From NCBI GenBank assembly GCA_019232625.1, contig JAFANP010000055.1, forward strand, positions 47,212-111,211: a DNA stretch of 64,000 bases, in the 5' to 3' direction. Below are positions 54,401-62,915 of this stretch, piece after piece. The stretch is from Alphaproteobacteria bacterium. Lineage in GTDB: Bacteria; Pseudomonadota; Alphaproteobacteria; Sphingomonadales; Sphingomonadaceae. The position numbers and the translations under genes were made by a program. Position 1 is the stretch's first letter; the number at the start of each line of letters is the position of its first letter. The notes below the pieces were generated by a model. That model was given only the letters and a program-made list of their open reading frames with translations, had not been told where the DNA came from and did not search any database.

Positions 54401-56083
54401 GCCGAGCTGGCGGGCTCCAGCCCGACCGCGACGATCGACATCGCGGGCGGCACGCTTACCGTCAACCAGGCGACGAACACGACGTTTGCCGGAAGCCTCA
54501 CCGGCGCAGGCGGCGCGTTCAACAAGACCGGCGCGGGTACCCTCAACCTCACCGGAGCGTCGACCTATACCGGCCCGACCAGCGTCACCGGCGGCACTCT
54601 GGCGGTGAACGGCTCGCTGACCTCGATCGTGGGCGTGAACAACGGCGGCAAGCTCGGCGGCAACGGTACCGTCGGCGGGATCAATGCCGGCAACGGCGGA
54701 ACCGTCGGCCCGGGCAACTCGATCGGCACGCTCAACGTCGCCGGCAATGTCGCCTTCGGCCCCGGCTCGACCTATCAGGTCGAGGCCAATGCCGCGGGCC
54801 AGGCGGACAAGATCGTCGCCACCGGCGCGGCTACGCTCACCGGCGGCACCGTCGCGGTCCTCGCCCAGCCCGGCACCTATGCCCGGATCACCGGCTACAC
54901 CATCCTGACGGCCAATGGCGGAGTCACGGGCACCTTCTCGAACGTGACCTCGAACCTCGCCTTCCTGTCGCCGCTGCTGACCTATTCGGCGAACGCGGTG
55001 CAGCTGACCTTGGGGCGCAACGACGTCGCCTTCTCCGCCTTCGCCGCCGATCCGAACCAGGTCCGGACGGCGAATGCGATCCAGGCGCTCGGCCTTGGCA
55101 ATGGCCTCTACAATCTCGTCCTGGGTCAGACGGATGCGGGCACCCGCACCGCGCTGGCGAGCCTCGCGAGCGAGGTCCATGCCGGAGTCGGCACCGCGAT
55201 CCTCGACCAGGAGCGCGGCGTGCGCGAGGCGATGCTCGACCGGACCCGCTCCAACGCGGAGGGTACGGGCCTCTGGCTTCGCGGGCTCGCCGATTGGGCG
55301 CACTCGCGCGGCGGCTCTTCGCTCCGCCTCGGAGTCGACCGCAAGGGCGTGCTCGGCGGCATCGACGGCGCCCTCGGCGGTCTTCGGGTCGGCGCCATCG
55401 GCGGTTATGTCGAGGGCGACCTCGACGTCCGCAGCCAGTCCGCCTCGGCGAAAGACCGGACCAAGCTGGTCGGCGTCTATGCGGGCTGGAACTCGGGAGC
55501 CCTATCGGTTCGCGGCGGCGCCGACTGGTCGTGGCACGACATCGACACCAACCGCTCGATCGCGTTCCCGGGCGTCGCCGGGACCGCTTCGGCCTCCTAC
55601 AAGGCGCAGAGCGGCCAGTTCTTCGGCGAGATCGCGTACAATCTCCTCACCGGCCCGGTCAGCCTTGAGCCGTTCGCGGACTATGCCCATGTCCGCAGCC
55701 GCAGCGACGGCTTCGCCGAGACCGGAACGGCCGGCGCTCTGAACGTCCGTCGCGATCGGCGTGACGCGAATTTCGCGACCCTCGGCCTGCGGCTGAGCGG
55801 GGCGGTGCCCGTCGCCCCCGGGACGACCCTCCGGCCGCGCGTCTCCGCCGCGTGGCAGCGCGGATGGGGGGATCTCGCCGGCACCACCGCCGCCTCGTTC
55901 GCTCCGAACGGTGGGACGTTCGTCCTCACCGGCGCCGGCGTCGGTCGCGACACCCTGGTCCTCGACGGCGGGTTCGACGCCGAGCTTGGCGGCGGGCTCA
56001 GCGTGGGCGCCTCCGCGAATGCGAGCGTTTCAAGCCGCTGGTCGTCGACCGGCCTGCGGGCAACGTTGGGGCTGCGCTTCTGA
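48422..56083 (+). CDS. giant classical autotransporter
   Basis: A 2553-residue type V secretion protein. An extended signal peptide (about residues 1-38, ending SSAAGAQ) leads to a very long passenger of short beta-helix repeats rich in T/S/N/G, with variants of TINSGTI and TTGANATGI. Passenger-associated repeats (GAGGAFNKTGAGTLNLTG, TYTGPTSVTGGTLAVNG) occur toward its end. The C-terminal barrel (about residues 2282-2553) begins GLWLRGLADWAHSRGG and ends GLRATLGLRF with the terminal Phe. No protease or cleavage motif is evident, so it may stay attached as an adhesin. Confidence 0.92.
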   Translation: MSEAVVGARVSARVARRMLMLGTALGGSLGISSAAGAQNIAYNGPGPYALTQTTPVSGGPRAIDVTVTSGDATVDTSATTVTSTNNGSTAGVGIGVNNTGPGNVAVKSGDVTANGTGQNTGIDVRANAGTITIGNLGTVNASGNNADRAIVARSGGGDVVITSNVANGQQYGIIVTGNGGTFGSTGTSTITSTSATANGTGLVNAIVGQGYGVVINSGTASNTNAGGVQGTAIFANASAGGVLINAGTTSALGQNQAALQVFSEGAVDVTSGAIRTTQNSDGLSIQSGTNVVVRSTSVVTEGAGGARGIVLGGNGGGGGFNGGPNGFAYNSATVTSGSIATAGNSSHGIYATPNGPGSTTINSGAITTAGPNANGIFITQIGSGAIGGPVTVNSTGLLQTSGSNSSGIRYNGGTGAVTINNSGTISTGGASGLGILVFNSNGATITSNAIATTGGGVSTGIQVGSSSQATNPLVINSGTINVANSASSGSGILATASSGGATTITSGTVNIAGSGSGIGITNPAGATGDITITSGDINLGAPPSATFRQAIGTFATAGTTTINSTGTIQSGGYGILLQARTGETGGNVDITSNVINAANSAISVAAGSAVSIKAASTTTSGDGQAAIFVTPNTGGAVTIQAGTLTTTGANALGINVSTNVAGTTAIDVGTANTIASAVDARTRGDLTVTSGTAHVTGAGATGLTAISSGGTSAVKSTDLTTVNRGIYAKGLDSATVISGNLVATNADRAIIATTSAASNGDSVIGTGAGVVSVTTGSLTTNGIGINAYGPRATVNVDSGTLLTTGNVDGIAAFGLNVNVTSGTLTSGGNGINFGYETGSTERGVMVVNSGAVNLNGVAGTTAGGITGGGGSTVTVNSGTITASGAGNRFGIAAQTAVSATAGDPNRGALTVNSGSISAIGDGGYGIFGLSDAGAVKIASTGQITTVGTTRMAGNQPRYSAGIIAVSSSGSIDVTSNNIATSGAQADGVRVEAGRAIASYNQAVTVAPAPISVTTTGLTQTGGANAAGINVLGGGGAVTIANTGTIMTAGDTAYGVSVSAAEGVTDVKSSKVTTAGANATGIRLAGTGAIGATSGIVSTANANGIDVRTSGAVTIASGTVTAGGAASTGIIGLSSGGGAVTINADSTTGGRRGIFTAFSGGVTTINSNFATASGLSQPNAIIGQGATVTVNSKTATLTGNGNQGAAIFVQSGAGGATINSGLASTEGLGQVGIQLYSDTNGAIDSGTVTTLGDFARGIYSNATGPNVVKSGSVTTSGDSATGIYVSPSPAAADQPASGSVTVVSASVATTGNGAVGILVSPITPTGTGNASVLTGATSITSGTIATAGSGSTGISVGGTTGAVTIASNGIATQGASAAGIRAQSTVGAVSIQSGNVTTQGAGAQGIFAQTTDGAIAINAGTTTTAATGQDPATNGTSDAVFGLATGAGSVTIVSQNASTNGDYANAVGAVGGGAVNITSGTASTSGIQVASVYGNSRNADTNITAVNTTATGQNAYAVEGHAAHGNVTITSGTASAAHGDAIFASAGGKVDIGATVANAAGDGGAGVAASGGTGVTLNIGSASSTGTATANGTAVFRADAIYAEAVNGAITANVGSAKALGAGADGIRLIANGTGGAVTLEVTGTVSSAGGNGIFIDPPGAVVVSVGGGASVTGATAGLNTTGASNSIVNAGSISSSGGPAILASGATSLNNSGTLAGANGVAVQLGASDDTVLLQTGSSVSGTISGGGGTDRAYLAGTGAAASAGQTVATFDGFSSLNVASGYWTASSAPSSFGGVSVAQGSTLELRSVAGQSGLSIAAPTIADAGTLVVRTAAGATSSFGNTQLTGSGLFNVTGAGTLTVATDNSGFTGNTRVDGGTLQLTGTLGRVETAAGGTFILGNGGTSGNVTGDVIDNGTFVANRSDNYTLAGGLSGNGTFIKQGAGSFTFGGTYTFTGSVNVAGGSVRFSKGLAANSEIDLSGGGKLDLSGQANSVAELAGSSPTATIDIAGGTLTVNQATNTTFAGSLTGAGGAFNKTGAGTLNLTGASTYTGPTSVTGGTLAVNGSLTSIVGVNNGGKLGGNGTVGGINAGNGGTVGPGNSIGTLNVAGNVAFGPGSTYQVEANAAGQADKIVATGAATLTGGTVAVLAQPGTYARITGYTILTANGGVTGTFSNVTSNLAFLSPLLTYSANAVQLTLGRNDVAFSAFAADPNQVRTANAIQALGLGNGLYNLVLGQTDAGTRTALASLASEVHAGVGTAILDQERGVREAMLDRTRSNAEGTGLWLRGLADWAHSRGGSSLRLGVDRKGVLGGIDGALGGLRVGAIGGYVEGDLDVRSQSASAKDRTKLVGVYAGWNSGALSVRGGADWSWHDIDTNRSIAFPGVAGTASASYKAQSGQFFGEIAYNLLTGPVSLEPFADYAHVRSRSDGFAETGTAGALNVRRDRRDANFATLGLRLSGAVPVAPGTTLRPRVSAAWQRGWGDLAGTTAASFAPNGGTFVLTGAGVGRDTLVLDGGFDAELGGGLSVGASANASVSSRWSSTGLRATLGLRF

Positions 56084-56641
56084 GTTGAACGCCGACGCGC
56101 GCTGCCGACGCTCCCGGGTCTCGGTATCGGGCACAGCCTCGGCAGCGCGGAAGGCGATCGGGCGGGGGCGGCGCAAGTCGGCCCGGCAGAATGCGGCGCG
56201 CGCCGGCGACCGGGTCCCCACCCGCAGCCTCCGGTCCCATCGGGCCGATCCGAAAGGATCGCGCGCGCCGGTGCGTTCACGCGGATCCACGCCGGGAACG
56301 CCGGGTCGTTCCTCGACGTCCATGCGGGGCTCTCAAGGCCCGCGGGGTCGAGGACTTCCGCCGTCAGGGTCCGAGGCACGCCCGGGCGCCGTGGCTCCGG
56401 CCGAGCGACCTGCCACCCGGGTGCCTCGGGGGCTGCGAGGCTGGACCTCGGGGAATGGACGGTGCGCCGTTACCCGCGCGTACCGGCGAAGCACCTTCAG
56501 CCCGCCGCCGATCGGCCAATATCCGCCCACAGGGGCCGAGCCCGTGGAAAGTCGGAAACCGGCAGGTCACGAAAGTGGTCGCAACGGGGCCGTCCGAGGT
56601 CCCGGCCTGTCGTAAGCGACCCGCGTAAGCCGTTGAAAAAA
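56084..56641. other. intergenic region, nothing recognised
   Basis: A 558-base gap between the autotransporter stop and the tRNA gene. Short open frames in it lack ribosome sites and look like shadow frames of GC-rich DNA. No terminator hairpin with a T run is evident. Confidence 0.5.
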
Positions 56642-56717
<76 letters not shown>

Positions 56718-56939
56718 GTGCCGAACGGCAGAGGGGCCATCTAGGGGCGGTCGGCGACGATTGCAACCGCCTCGCGGCGGGTGGCGAAGAGGCGCGGGGC
56801 CCACGGGTACCCGTCCTCTTCGCCCGCCCCCTCGACCCCCCGGCCCGCCCTCAGGGCGCGAAGGGGAGAGGACGTCGCCGGGGCATTCTCCTATCGGCCG
56901 GACAAGGGCCGACGACCCCGAGAATGCCGCGACAGGATC

Positions 56940-57596
56940 TCAGTAGCGGCGCAGCAGGCCCGCGAGGCGCCCCTGGATCCGGACCTGGTCCGGCCGGTAG
57001 CGCTGCGGGTCGTAAAGGCGGTTGGCGGGATCGAGCCGGACCATCTGCCCTTCGCGGCGATAGGTCTTGAGCGTCGCCTCCTCCTCGTTGATCAGGGCGA
57101 CGACGATCTCGCCCTCGCGGGCGACGTCGGTCTTGCGGATCAGCGCATAGTCGCCGTCGAGAATGCCTTCCTCGACCATCGAATCGCCGGCCACCTCGAG
57201 CGCATAATGCTCGCCCGGCCCGAGCAAGGCGGCGGGGACGGGGAGGGTGGTCTGCCCTTCCAGCGCCTCGATCGGCATGCCGGCGGCGATGCGGCCGTGC
57301 AGCGGAAGCTCGACGACGCTGTCGTTGGCCGCCAAAGGCGGCGTCACCGGCGCGCGCGGCTGGCCCGAGAGCCCCGCGACGCTGTCCGGCATCTTGACGA
57401 TCTCGAGCGCCCGGGCGCGGTTGGGCAGGCGGCGGATGAAGCCGCGCTCCTCCAGCGCCGAGATCAGCCTGTGGACCCCCGACTTGGACTTCAGCGCCAG
57501 CGCGTCCTTCATCTCCTCGAACGACGGGGACACACCGCTCTCGGCCAGCCGGTCGCGTATGTAGGTCAGAAGCTCACTCTGCTTGCGGGTCAGCAT
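56940..57596 (-). CDS. lexA: LexA repressor
   Basis: SOS repressor of 218 residues. An N-terminal winged helix is followed by the self-cleavage site AAGM (A105-G106). Catalytic Ser139 (AGDSM) and Lys177 (ATLKTY) are intact. ATG 57596 gives the standard MLTRKQ start. An SOS box lies just upstream, so it represses itself. Confidence 0.96.
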   Translation of the reverse strand: MLTRKQSELLTYIRDRLAESGVSPSFEEMKDALALKSKSGVHRLISALEERGFIRRLPNRARALEIVKMPDSVAGLSGQPRAPVTPPLAANDSVVELPLHGRIAAGMPIEALEGQTTLPVPAALLGPGEHYALEVAGDSMVEEGILDGDYALIRKTDVAREGEIVVALINEEEATLKTYRREGQMVRLDPANRLYDPQRYRPDQVRIQGRLAGLLRRY

Positions 57597-57614
57597 CGGG
57601 GATTCCCCTCGAAG

Positions 57615-57629
57615 GAACGAACGCGGAAC
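57615..57629 (-). promoter_or_regulatory. SOS box of lexA
   Basis: The minus strand reads GTTCCGCGTTCGTTC, the alphaproteobacterial GTTC-N7-GTTC LexA site, 19 bases upstream of the lexA ATG. Confidence 0.88.
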
Positions 57630-57654
57630 GTGTAGGAAACGTTTCGGGGGCCTG

Positions 57655-58248
57655 TCAAGTCCCCTTCTGAGCCTCGGCGGCGAGCGCAAGGAAATTGGCG
57701 AGCAGCCTGTGGCCGTGGGCGCTGGCGACGCTTTCCGGGTGGAACTGCACGGCGTGGATCGGCAGCGCGCGGTGGCGCAGGCCCTGAAGCGTTCCGTCCG
57801 GCGCCCAGGCGTTGGCGGCGAGGCCGGCGGGGAGGGCGTCCGGCGCGACGGCGAGGGAATGGTAGCGGGTCTGGACCAGCGGCGAGGGCAGGCCGGCGAA
57901 CAGGCCGCTGCCGTCGTGCGCGATCGGGCAGGTCTTGCCGTGGACCGGCGCCGGCGCCGCCTCAACCCGCCCGCCGAAATGGAGCGCGATCGCCTGCAGG
58001 CCGAGGCAGATGCCGAGCAGCGGCAGGCGGCGCTCGGCGCAGGCGGCGACCAGCGCCAGCGAGGCGCCCGCCGCCTCCGGCCGGCCCGGGCCGGGCGAGA
58101 TCAGGAAGGCTCCGGCGCCGCCGCCCGTCGCCGCGGCGAGGTCGAGGCCGTCGTTGCGCACCACCTCGGCCGCCGCGCCCAGCTCGACCAGATAGTGGAC
58201 GAGGTTCCAGGTGAAGCTGTCGTAATTGTCGACGACGAGGACGCGCAT
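57655..58248 (-). CDS. trpG: anthranilate synthase glutamine amidotransferase (TrpG)
   Basis: Class I glutamine amidotransferase of 197 residues. The nucleophile Cys is in [10 protein letters not shown], and the His/Glu pair is in QFHPES; the N-terminal [15 protein letters not shown] is typical. ATG 58248 (MRVLVV) is chosen over GTG 58257. It follows the PpiD-like gene in the same direction, and is separated from lexA by the SOS box. Confidence 0.9.
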   Translation of the reverse strand: MRVLVVDNYDSFTWNLVHYLVELGAAAEVVRNDGLDLAAATGGGAGAFLISPGPGRPEAAGASLALVAACAERRLPLLGICLGLQAIALHFGGRVEAAPAPVHGKTCPIAHDGSGLFAGLPSPLVQTRYHSLAVAPDALPAGLAANAWAPDGTLQGLRHRALPIHAVQFHPESVASAHGHRLLANFLALAAEAQKGT

Positions 58249-58272
58249 CGCCGCCACCCGCCTCCCCGGCCT

Positions 58273-60216
58273 CTACTGGCCGCGGCCGAGCAGCTCCGCC
58301 TTGAGCTTGCGAAGCGCCTCCTCGTTGCGCTTGACCTTGACGGCGGCGCGAAGCGAGTTGGTGAACTGCCGGCCATATTCGTCGCTCAATATCTCGGCGA
58401 ACTGGCCGCGCACCGCCTGGACGAGGCCCGGCTCCTTGGCGGCGTCGCCCGGCTCGATATTGCCCAGATAGACGACGAACCAGCCCTGCGTGCCGGCGCG
58501 CAGCAGCCGCGCCTTGCCGCGGGGCAGGCTGAACAGCATGGCGAGCGGCGGCGGAACGCCCTGGTTCTGGCGGGCGATGTCGCGGCGCACCGCGGTGATC
58601 GTCTGCGGCGGCTTCAGCCCGGCGCCGGCCTCGGCGAAGGCCTGGGCCGGCGAGACTCCGCTGTTGATCTTGGAGACGATCGCCTGGGCGACGGCGCGGG
58701 CCCGCTCGGTGGCGCGGGTGGCGATCAGGTCGGCCTTCACCCGGTCGCGTATCCGGGCGAGCGGCGGCGGCGCGGCGGGGACGATCCGGCCCAGGGCGAC
58801 GAGCGCGAAGCGCTGGTTCGGCGCGATCGTCTCGACCGAGGGGTCGTCGCCCGCGTCCATGGCGAAGGCGCCCTCGAGCAGCGGCGCCAGCTCCTGAGGC
58901 GCGGTCCACCCGGGCATGTCCGGCGCCGCGCCGGCGGCGGTGACCGGCGGCGTCTCGACGACGGTGAGGCCGTTCTTCTTGACGACGTCCTCGAAGCTGG
59001 CGCCGTCGTTGATCTCGTTGTCGATCCGGTTGGCGAGGTCGGCGAGGAGGTTCTGGGACTTCTGGGCGGCGATGCGCTGGCCGAGCTCGCCGCGCGCCGA
59101 TTCGAGCGTTCGGCCGGGGATGGTCTTCACATTGTCGACCCGCACGACGTGCCAGCCGAGGTCGGAGCGCAGCGGCCCCACCGTCGCGCCCTTGGCGGCG
59201 CCGAACACCGCATTGGCGACCGCCGGAGCGCTCATCCTCGCATAATCGTCCTTGGTCTTGTCGCCGACGGCGATGTCGGCGGCGGCGTAGCCCGCCTGCG
59301 CGGCGGCCTGGGCGAAGGGGGTGCCGGCGGCGACCTTGGCGGCAAAGGCCCGCGCCGCCGCCGCGTCCCCCATCACCACCTGGCTGAGCGTGCGGCTCTC
59401 GCGGGCGGCATAAGCGGCGGCGTTCTGGCGATAGGCGGCGGCGATCTCCGCCTCGGTGGCCTGGGACTGGGCGGCGACCTTCTCCGGCCCGAAGGCGGCG
59501 TAGCGTATCACCCGCCGCTCGGGGATGGTGTAGCGCTGGACGGCGTTGCGGTAATAAGCCGCGAGCTCGGCCTCGCCGGGCTCGGTGCCGACGCCCATCG
59601 CGGCGCTGGGCACGGCGCCGACCATGCCGGTGCGCCGCTCGAGCAGCAAGGCGGCATATTGGTTGGCGAAGGCCTGCGGCATGTAGGGCGACCCGGTCGC
59701 CGGCAGGACGAGCTGGCGCTCGATCGCCCGGGTGCGGATCTCCTCCCTCAGCTGGTCCTCGGTGATCCGCTCCTGCTGCAGCGCGCGTTGCATCGCGACC
59801 GGGTCGAACTTGCCGGCGAAGTTCTGGAAGGCCGGGATTCCGGCGATCTCGCGGTCGATCATCTGGCGCGAGGCGGCGAGCCCCTGCTTCTCGCCGAAGA
59901 CGACGTTGGCGGTGATCCCGATCAGCTGGTCGGCGATCTCCTCGAGCGCGCCTCGGCCCAGGAAGCTCCCCATGTCGAGCGTCGGGTTCTGCTGGCGCAG
60001 GCGGGCGAGCTGGCGCTGGGTCTCGTCGGTGAGGCGGGTGGTGGTGATCTTCTCTCCGCCCACCTTGGCGACGGTCGAGCCGCCGAGGCCGCCGAGCTCG
60101 CCGAGGCCGCCCGTGCCGCCGGTGCCGAAGCCGGTGATGACGATCGCGACGAGGCTGAGGAACAGGACGCCGAGCATGACCTTGGCCATGGCGCCGCGGC
60201 GGAAGAGGGAGAGCAT
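58273..60216 (-). CDS. PpiD-like periplasmic foldase (SurA_N / parvulin)
   Basis: A 647-residue inner-membrane-anchored chaperone. One N-terminal helix (AKVMLGVLFLSLVAIVIT) is followed by a SurA-like region and a parvulin-type domain (ESRTLSQVVMGDAAAARAFAAKVAAG, then LRSDLGWHVVRVDNV). It assists folding of exported proteins. Length is that of alphaproteobacterial PpiD. The downstream trpG is 24 bases away. Confidence 0.88.
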   Translation of the reverse strand: MLSLFRRGAMAKVMLGVLFLSLVAIVITGFGTGGTGGLGELGGLGGSTVAKVGGEKITTTRLTDETQRQLARLRQQNPTLDMGSFLGRGALEEIADQLIGITANVVFGEKQGLAASRQMIDREIAGIPAFQNFAGKFDPVAMQRALQQERITEDQLREEIRTRAIERQLVLPATGSPYMPQAFANQYAALLLERRTGMVGAVPSAAMGVGTEPGEAELAAYYRNAVQRYTIPERRVIRYAAFGPEKVAAQSQATEAEIAAAYRQNAAAYAARESRTLSQVVMGDAAAARAFAAKVAAGTPFAQAAAQAGYAAADIAVGDKTKDDYARMSAPAVANAVFGAAKGATVGPLRSDLGWHVVRVDNVKTIPGRTLESARGELGQRIAAQKSQNLLADLANRIDNEINDGASFEDVVKKNGLTVVETPPVTAAGAAPDMPGWTAPQELAPLLEGAFAMDAGDDPSVETIAPNQRFALVALGRIVPAAPPPLARIRDRVKADLIATRATERARAVAQAIVSKINSGVSPAQAFAEAGAGLKPPQTITAVRRDIARQNQGVPPPLAMLFSLPRGKARLLRAGTQGWFVVYLGNIEPGDAAKEPGLVQAVRGQFAEILSDEYGRQFTNSLRAAVKVKRNEEALRKLKAELLGRGQ

Positions 60217-60338
60217 TGCGAGTAAGCCTGACGTTAGGAAGGAGCCCGCGCGGGGTCATAGAAGGCGGGGCGGGCGCGGGCAAGCTTGGCAGGCGGCCGG
60301 ACGGTTGCTAGGCGCGCCTTCGTTCGAGGGGAGAAGGC

Positions 60339-61088
60339 ATGCACGTCCGCCGCAAGCTCGTCGCCGGCAATTGGAAGATGAACGGCACCCGCGCCGCGCT
60401 GGGCGAGATCGCCGCCATCGCCGCCGCGGCGCGCGAGACGGCCGGCGTCGACGTCGCCCTCTGCCCGCCCTTCACCCTCATCCCGCTCGCGGCGCCGCGC
60501 GCCGGCGGAGTCGCCATAGGCGGCCAGGATTGCCATCAAAGCCCGTCCGGCGCCCACACCGGCAACGTCTCGGCGGCGATGCTGGTCGAGGCGGGGGCGA
60601 AGCTGGTCATCGTCGGCCATTCCGAGCGGCGGGCCGACCAGCATGAGGAGGACTCGCTGGTCCGCGCCAAGGCGGAGGCGGCGCTCGCCGCCGGCCTCCA
60701 GACCATCGTCTGCGTCGGCGAGGTGGAGGAGGAGCGGATCGCCGGCAGCCATGTCGACAAGGTGCTCTACCAGCTCGAACATTCGCTCCCCGAGCTGGCG
60801 CGGGAGGCCGAGCTGGTCGTCGCCTACGAGCCGGTCTGGGCGATCGGCACCGGCCGCACCGCCACCCCGGCGGACGCCGCCGAGATGCACGCAGCCATCC
60901 GCGCGGCGCTCGTCGCCCGCTTCGGCGACGCCGGCGAGCGCATCCGCATCCTCTACGGCGGCTCGTGCAACGGCGCGAACGCGGCCGAATTGTTCAAGGT
61001 CGACCAGGTCGACGGCGGCCTCGTCGGCGGCGCCAGCCTCACCGCCGCCCAGTTCGTGCCGATCATCGAGGCCGCCGCGCGCAGTTGA
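60339..61088 (+). CDS. tpiA: triosephosphate isomerase
   Basis: A 249-residue TIM barrel of glycolysis. Active-site residues are visible: Asn/Lys in AGNWKMNG, His in IVGHSERR, Glu in AYEPVWAIGTG, plus the phosphate-binding YGGSCNG and GGLVGGASL. Divergent from the ppiD gene. Confidence 0.97.
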   Translation: MHVRRKLVAGNWKMNGTRAALGEIAAIAAAARETAGVDVALCPPFTLIPLAAPRAGGVAIGGQDCHQSPSGAHTGNVSAAMLVEAGAKLVIVGHSERRADQHEEDSLVRAKAEAALAAGLQTIVCVGEVEEERIAGSHVDKVLYQLEHSLPELAREAELVVAYEPVWAIGTGRTATPADAAEMHAAIRAALVARFGDAGERIRILYGGSCNGANAAELFKVDQVDGGLVGGASLTAAQFVPIIEAAARS

Positions 61089-61206
61089 ACCCGGGCGGCT
61101 CTTCGCCTAAGTCCCCGCCACACGTCGTACCGGCGCCGGGAGCCCGGCGAGCGCACGCGCCGCGAACCGGCCTTCGCCGGAAACCTGTCCAGATCCGAGG
61201 CTGCCC

Positions 61207-61608
61207 ATGTTCACCTTCCTCCTCATCCTCCAGTCGCTGGTCGCCGCCGTCATGGTCGCGGTGATCCTGATGCAGCGCTCGGAAGGCGGCGGCCTCGGCG
61301 TCGGCGGAAGCCCGTCGGGCCTCATGTCGGCCCGCGGCGCGGCCGACTTCCTGACCCGGGCGACGGCCGTCCTCGCCACGGTCTTCGTCGTCCTGTCGAT
61401 CGCCCTGGCCGGCCTCGCCACGCTGGAGCGGGCGCCGATCGACATCGATCCGAACCTCGCCGCCCGGCCGGCGCCGCGGGGCGCGCCGCTGCAGCCCGCC
61501 GGGCCGCCGGTCGCCGATCCGCTCGCCGGCGCCGCGCGGCAGGCGCCGCCGGCCGCCACGCCGGCCCCGGCGCCCGCGTCCAACGGCTCGGTCCCGCTCG
61601 CCCAGTAG
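61207..61608 (+). CDS. secG: SecG translocase subunit
   Basis: A 133-residue inner-membrane protein with two helices (FLLILQSLVAAVMVAVILMQ and ATAVLATVFVVLSIALAGLA) around the conserved RSEGGGLG loop. The Pro/Ala-rich C-terminal tail is usual in sphingomonads. It assists SecYE in protein export. The preceding gene is tpiA, the usual order. Confidence 0.93.
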   Translation: MFTFLLILQSLVAAVMVAVILMQRSEGGGLGVGGSPSGLMSARGAADFLTRATAVLATVFVVLSIALAGLATLERAPIDIDPNLAARPAPRGAPLQPAGPPVADPLAGAARQAPPAATPAPAPASNGSVPLAQ

Positions 61609-61610
61609 GT

Positions 61611-62867
61611 TCAGCGCGCGAGGGTGCGGGCGACGCCCCGCACCTGCCCGCGTATGTCGGGCACCGCCACCATCTCCCAGAAAGCGCCCTTGGTGAGCGG
61701 GCCGAGCGCGAAGAGGCGCGGATGCGTCGCTCCGTCCGAGCCGATGACCCGCGACTCCTCGTCGACGTCGAGGCCGAGGCCGAGCGGGTCGGGCCGGGCG
61801 GCGCCCGCGGCGACGAGCTGGCGCACCAGCGGGTCCTCGACGCGGGCGATGGCGCCCTCCGGCCCGGTGCAGTTGATCGCGGCGGCGAAGCGGCGTCGCA
61901 GCGTTCCCCCGCCGCGCAGACCTATCTCCACCTCTCCCGCCGCCTCGCCGGCGATCCGCCCCGCCGCGACCTCCAGGACGCCGCGCTGCCGCAGCGCCGC
62001 GATACGCCGCGCCACCGGCGGGGCGAGGCGGTGGCGATGGACGTCCCACCAGGGCCTCAGGTGCCGCAGGAAGCGGCGTTTCTCCGCCTCCGAGAAACCC
62101 CGCCACAAGGCGATGCTGTGCGGCCGAAGCGAATCGACCGCCGCGCGCCAGGGCGATCCCGCCCGGACGTGCCGCACCAGCGCCGCGAGGCGGGCCGGCG
62201 GCTCGCCGGTCAGAGGCGGCGACGGCGGCTCCTCGTGCGGCCGAGGCACTAGGCCGCGCCGCGACACCGCCAGCATCCGTCCGCCATATCCCCGATCCTC
62301 GAGGTCGAGCGCGACGTCGACCATGGTGAGGCCGGTCCCGACGAGGAGCAGGTCGCCCTTTTCCCCCGCCAGCGCCGCCAGCGCCTCGGCCCCGTCCGCG
62401 CTCCACGGATCGTCCACCGACGGCAGGGACAGCCGCGCCGGCATCCGCCCGGGATGGTTGCCCCCGGCCAGGACCAGCGCGTCGAAGCCGATCTCCTCGC
62501 CCGAGGCCAGGCGCAGCGTTCCGTCCTCCGCCGCCACCGCCTCGCCCGCCACCCGCCGCACCGCGGCGGCGTCGAGGATGCCCGCGAGATAGCGGTGATA
62601 GTCGCGCCGCCGCGCGAACGTGTCCCACCGGCCGAGCCCCTGCGCTTCCACCCAGCGCACGAAATGGTCGGGCGCGTCGGCGAAGGCGCTCATGCTGCGC
62701 GCGCGGACGTTGAGCAGGTGGGAAGGTGAGCGCGTCGAATAGGCCGCGCCGGCGGCGAATCGCGGCCTTTTCTCGACCAGCACGATCTCCGCCCCGGGCA
62801 AGGCGCGGCCGATCTCGACGGCCGCCATCGTCCCCGAATATCCCCCGCCGACGATCGCCACCCGCAT
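61611..62867 (-). CDS. FAD/NAD(P)-binding oxidoreductase
   Basis: A 418-residue flavoprotein of the FAD-NAD(P)-binding (COG4529-like) group. The N-terminal FAD fold is VAIVGGGYSGTMAAVEIG, with a second nucleotide fold near LLLVGTGLTMVDVALDL. The conserved TRSPSHLLNVRARSMSAFADAPDHF region is present. Substrate unknown. It ends two bases from secG. Confidence 0.85.
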   Translation of the reverse strand: MRVAIVGGGYSGTMAAVEIGRALPGAEIVLVEKRPRFAAGAAYSTRSPSHLLNVRARSMSAFADAPDHFVRWVEAQGLGRWDTFARRRDYHRYLAGILDAAAVRRVAGEAVAAEDGTLRLASGEEIGFDALVLAGGNHPGRMPARLSLPSVDDPWSADGAEALAALAGEKGDLLLVGTGLTMVDVALDLEDRGYGGRMLAVSRRGLVPRPHEEPPSPPLTGEPPARLAALVRHVRAGSPWRAAVDSLRPHSIALWRGFSEAEKRRFLRHLRPWWDVHRHRLAPPVARRIAALRQRGVLEVAAGRIAGEAAGEVEIGLRGGGTLRRRFAAAINCTGPEGAIARVEDPLVRQLVAAGAARPDPLGLGLDVDEESRVIGSDGATHPRLFALGPLTKGAFWEMVAVPDIRGQVRGVARTLAR

Positions 62868-62915
62868 GAGGGCGCCTTAGCGGCGGTCCGCGGCAGCGTC
62901 ACCCCGGCGCCGAAC

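Noticed and set aside
49268..55303. 2011-codon open frame antisense to the autotransporter
   Set aside because: It has no start context. It is a by-product of GC-rich repeats in the real gene, whose signal peptide, repeats and barrel are coherent.
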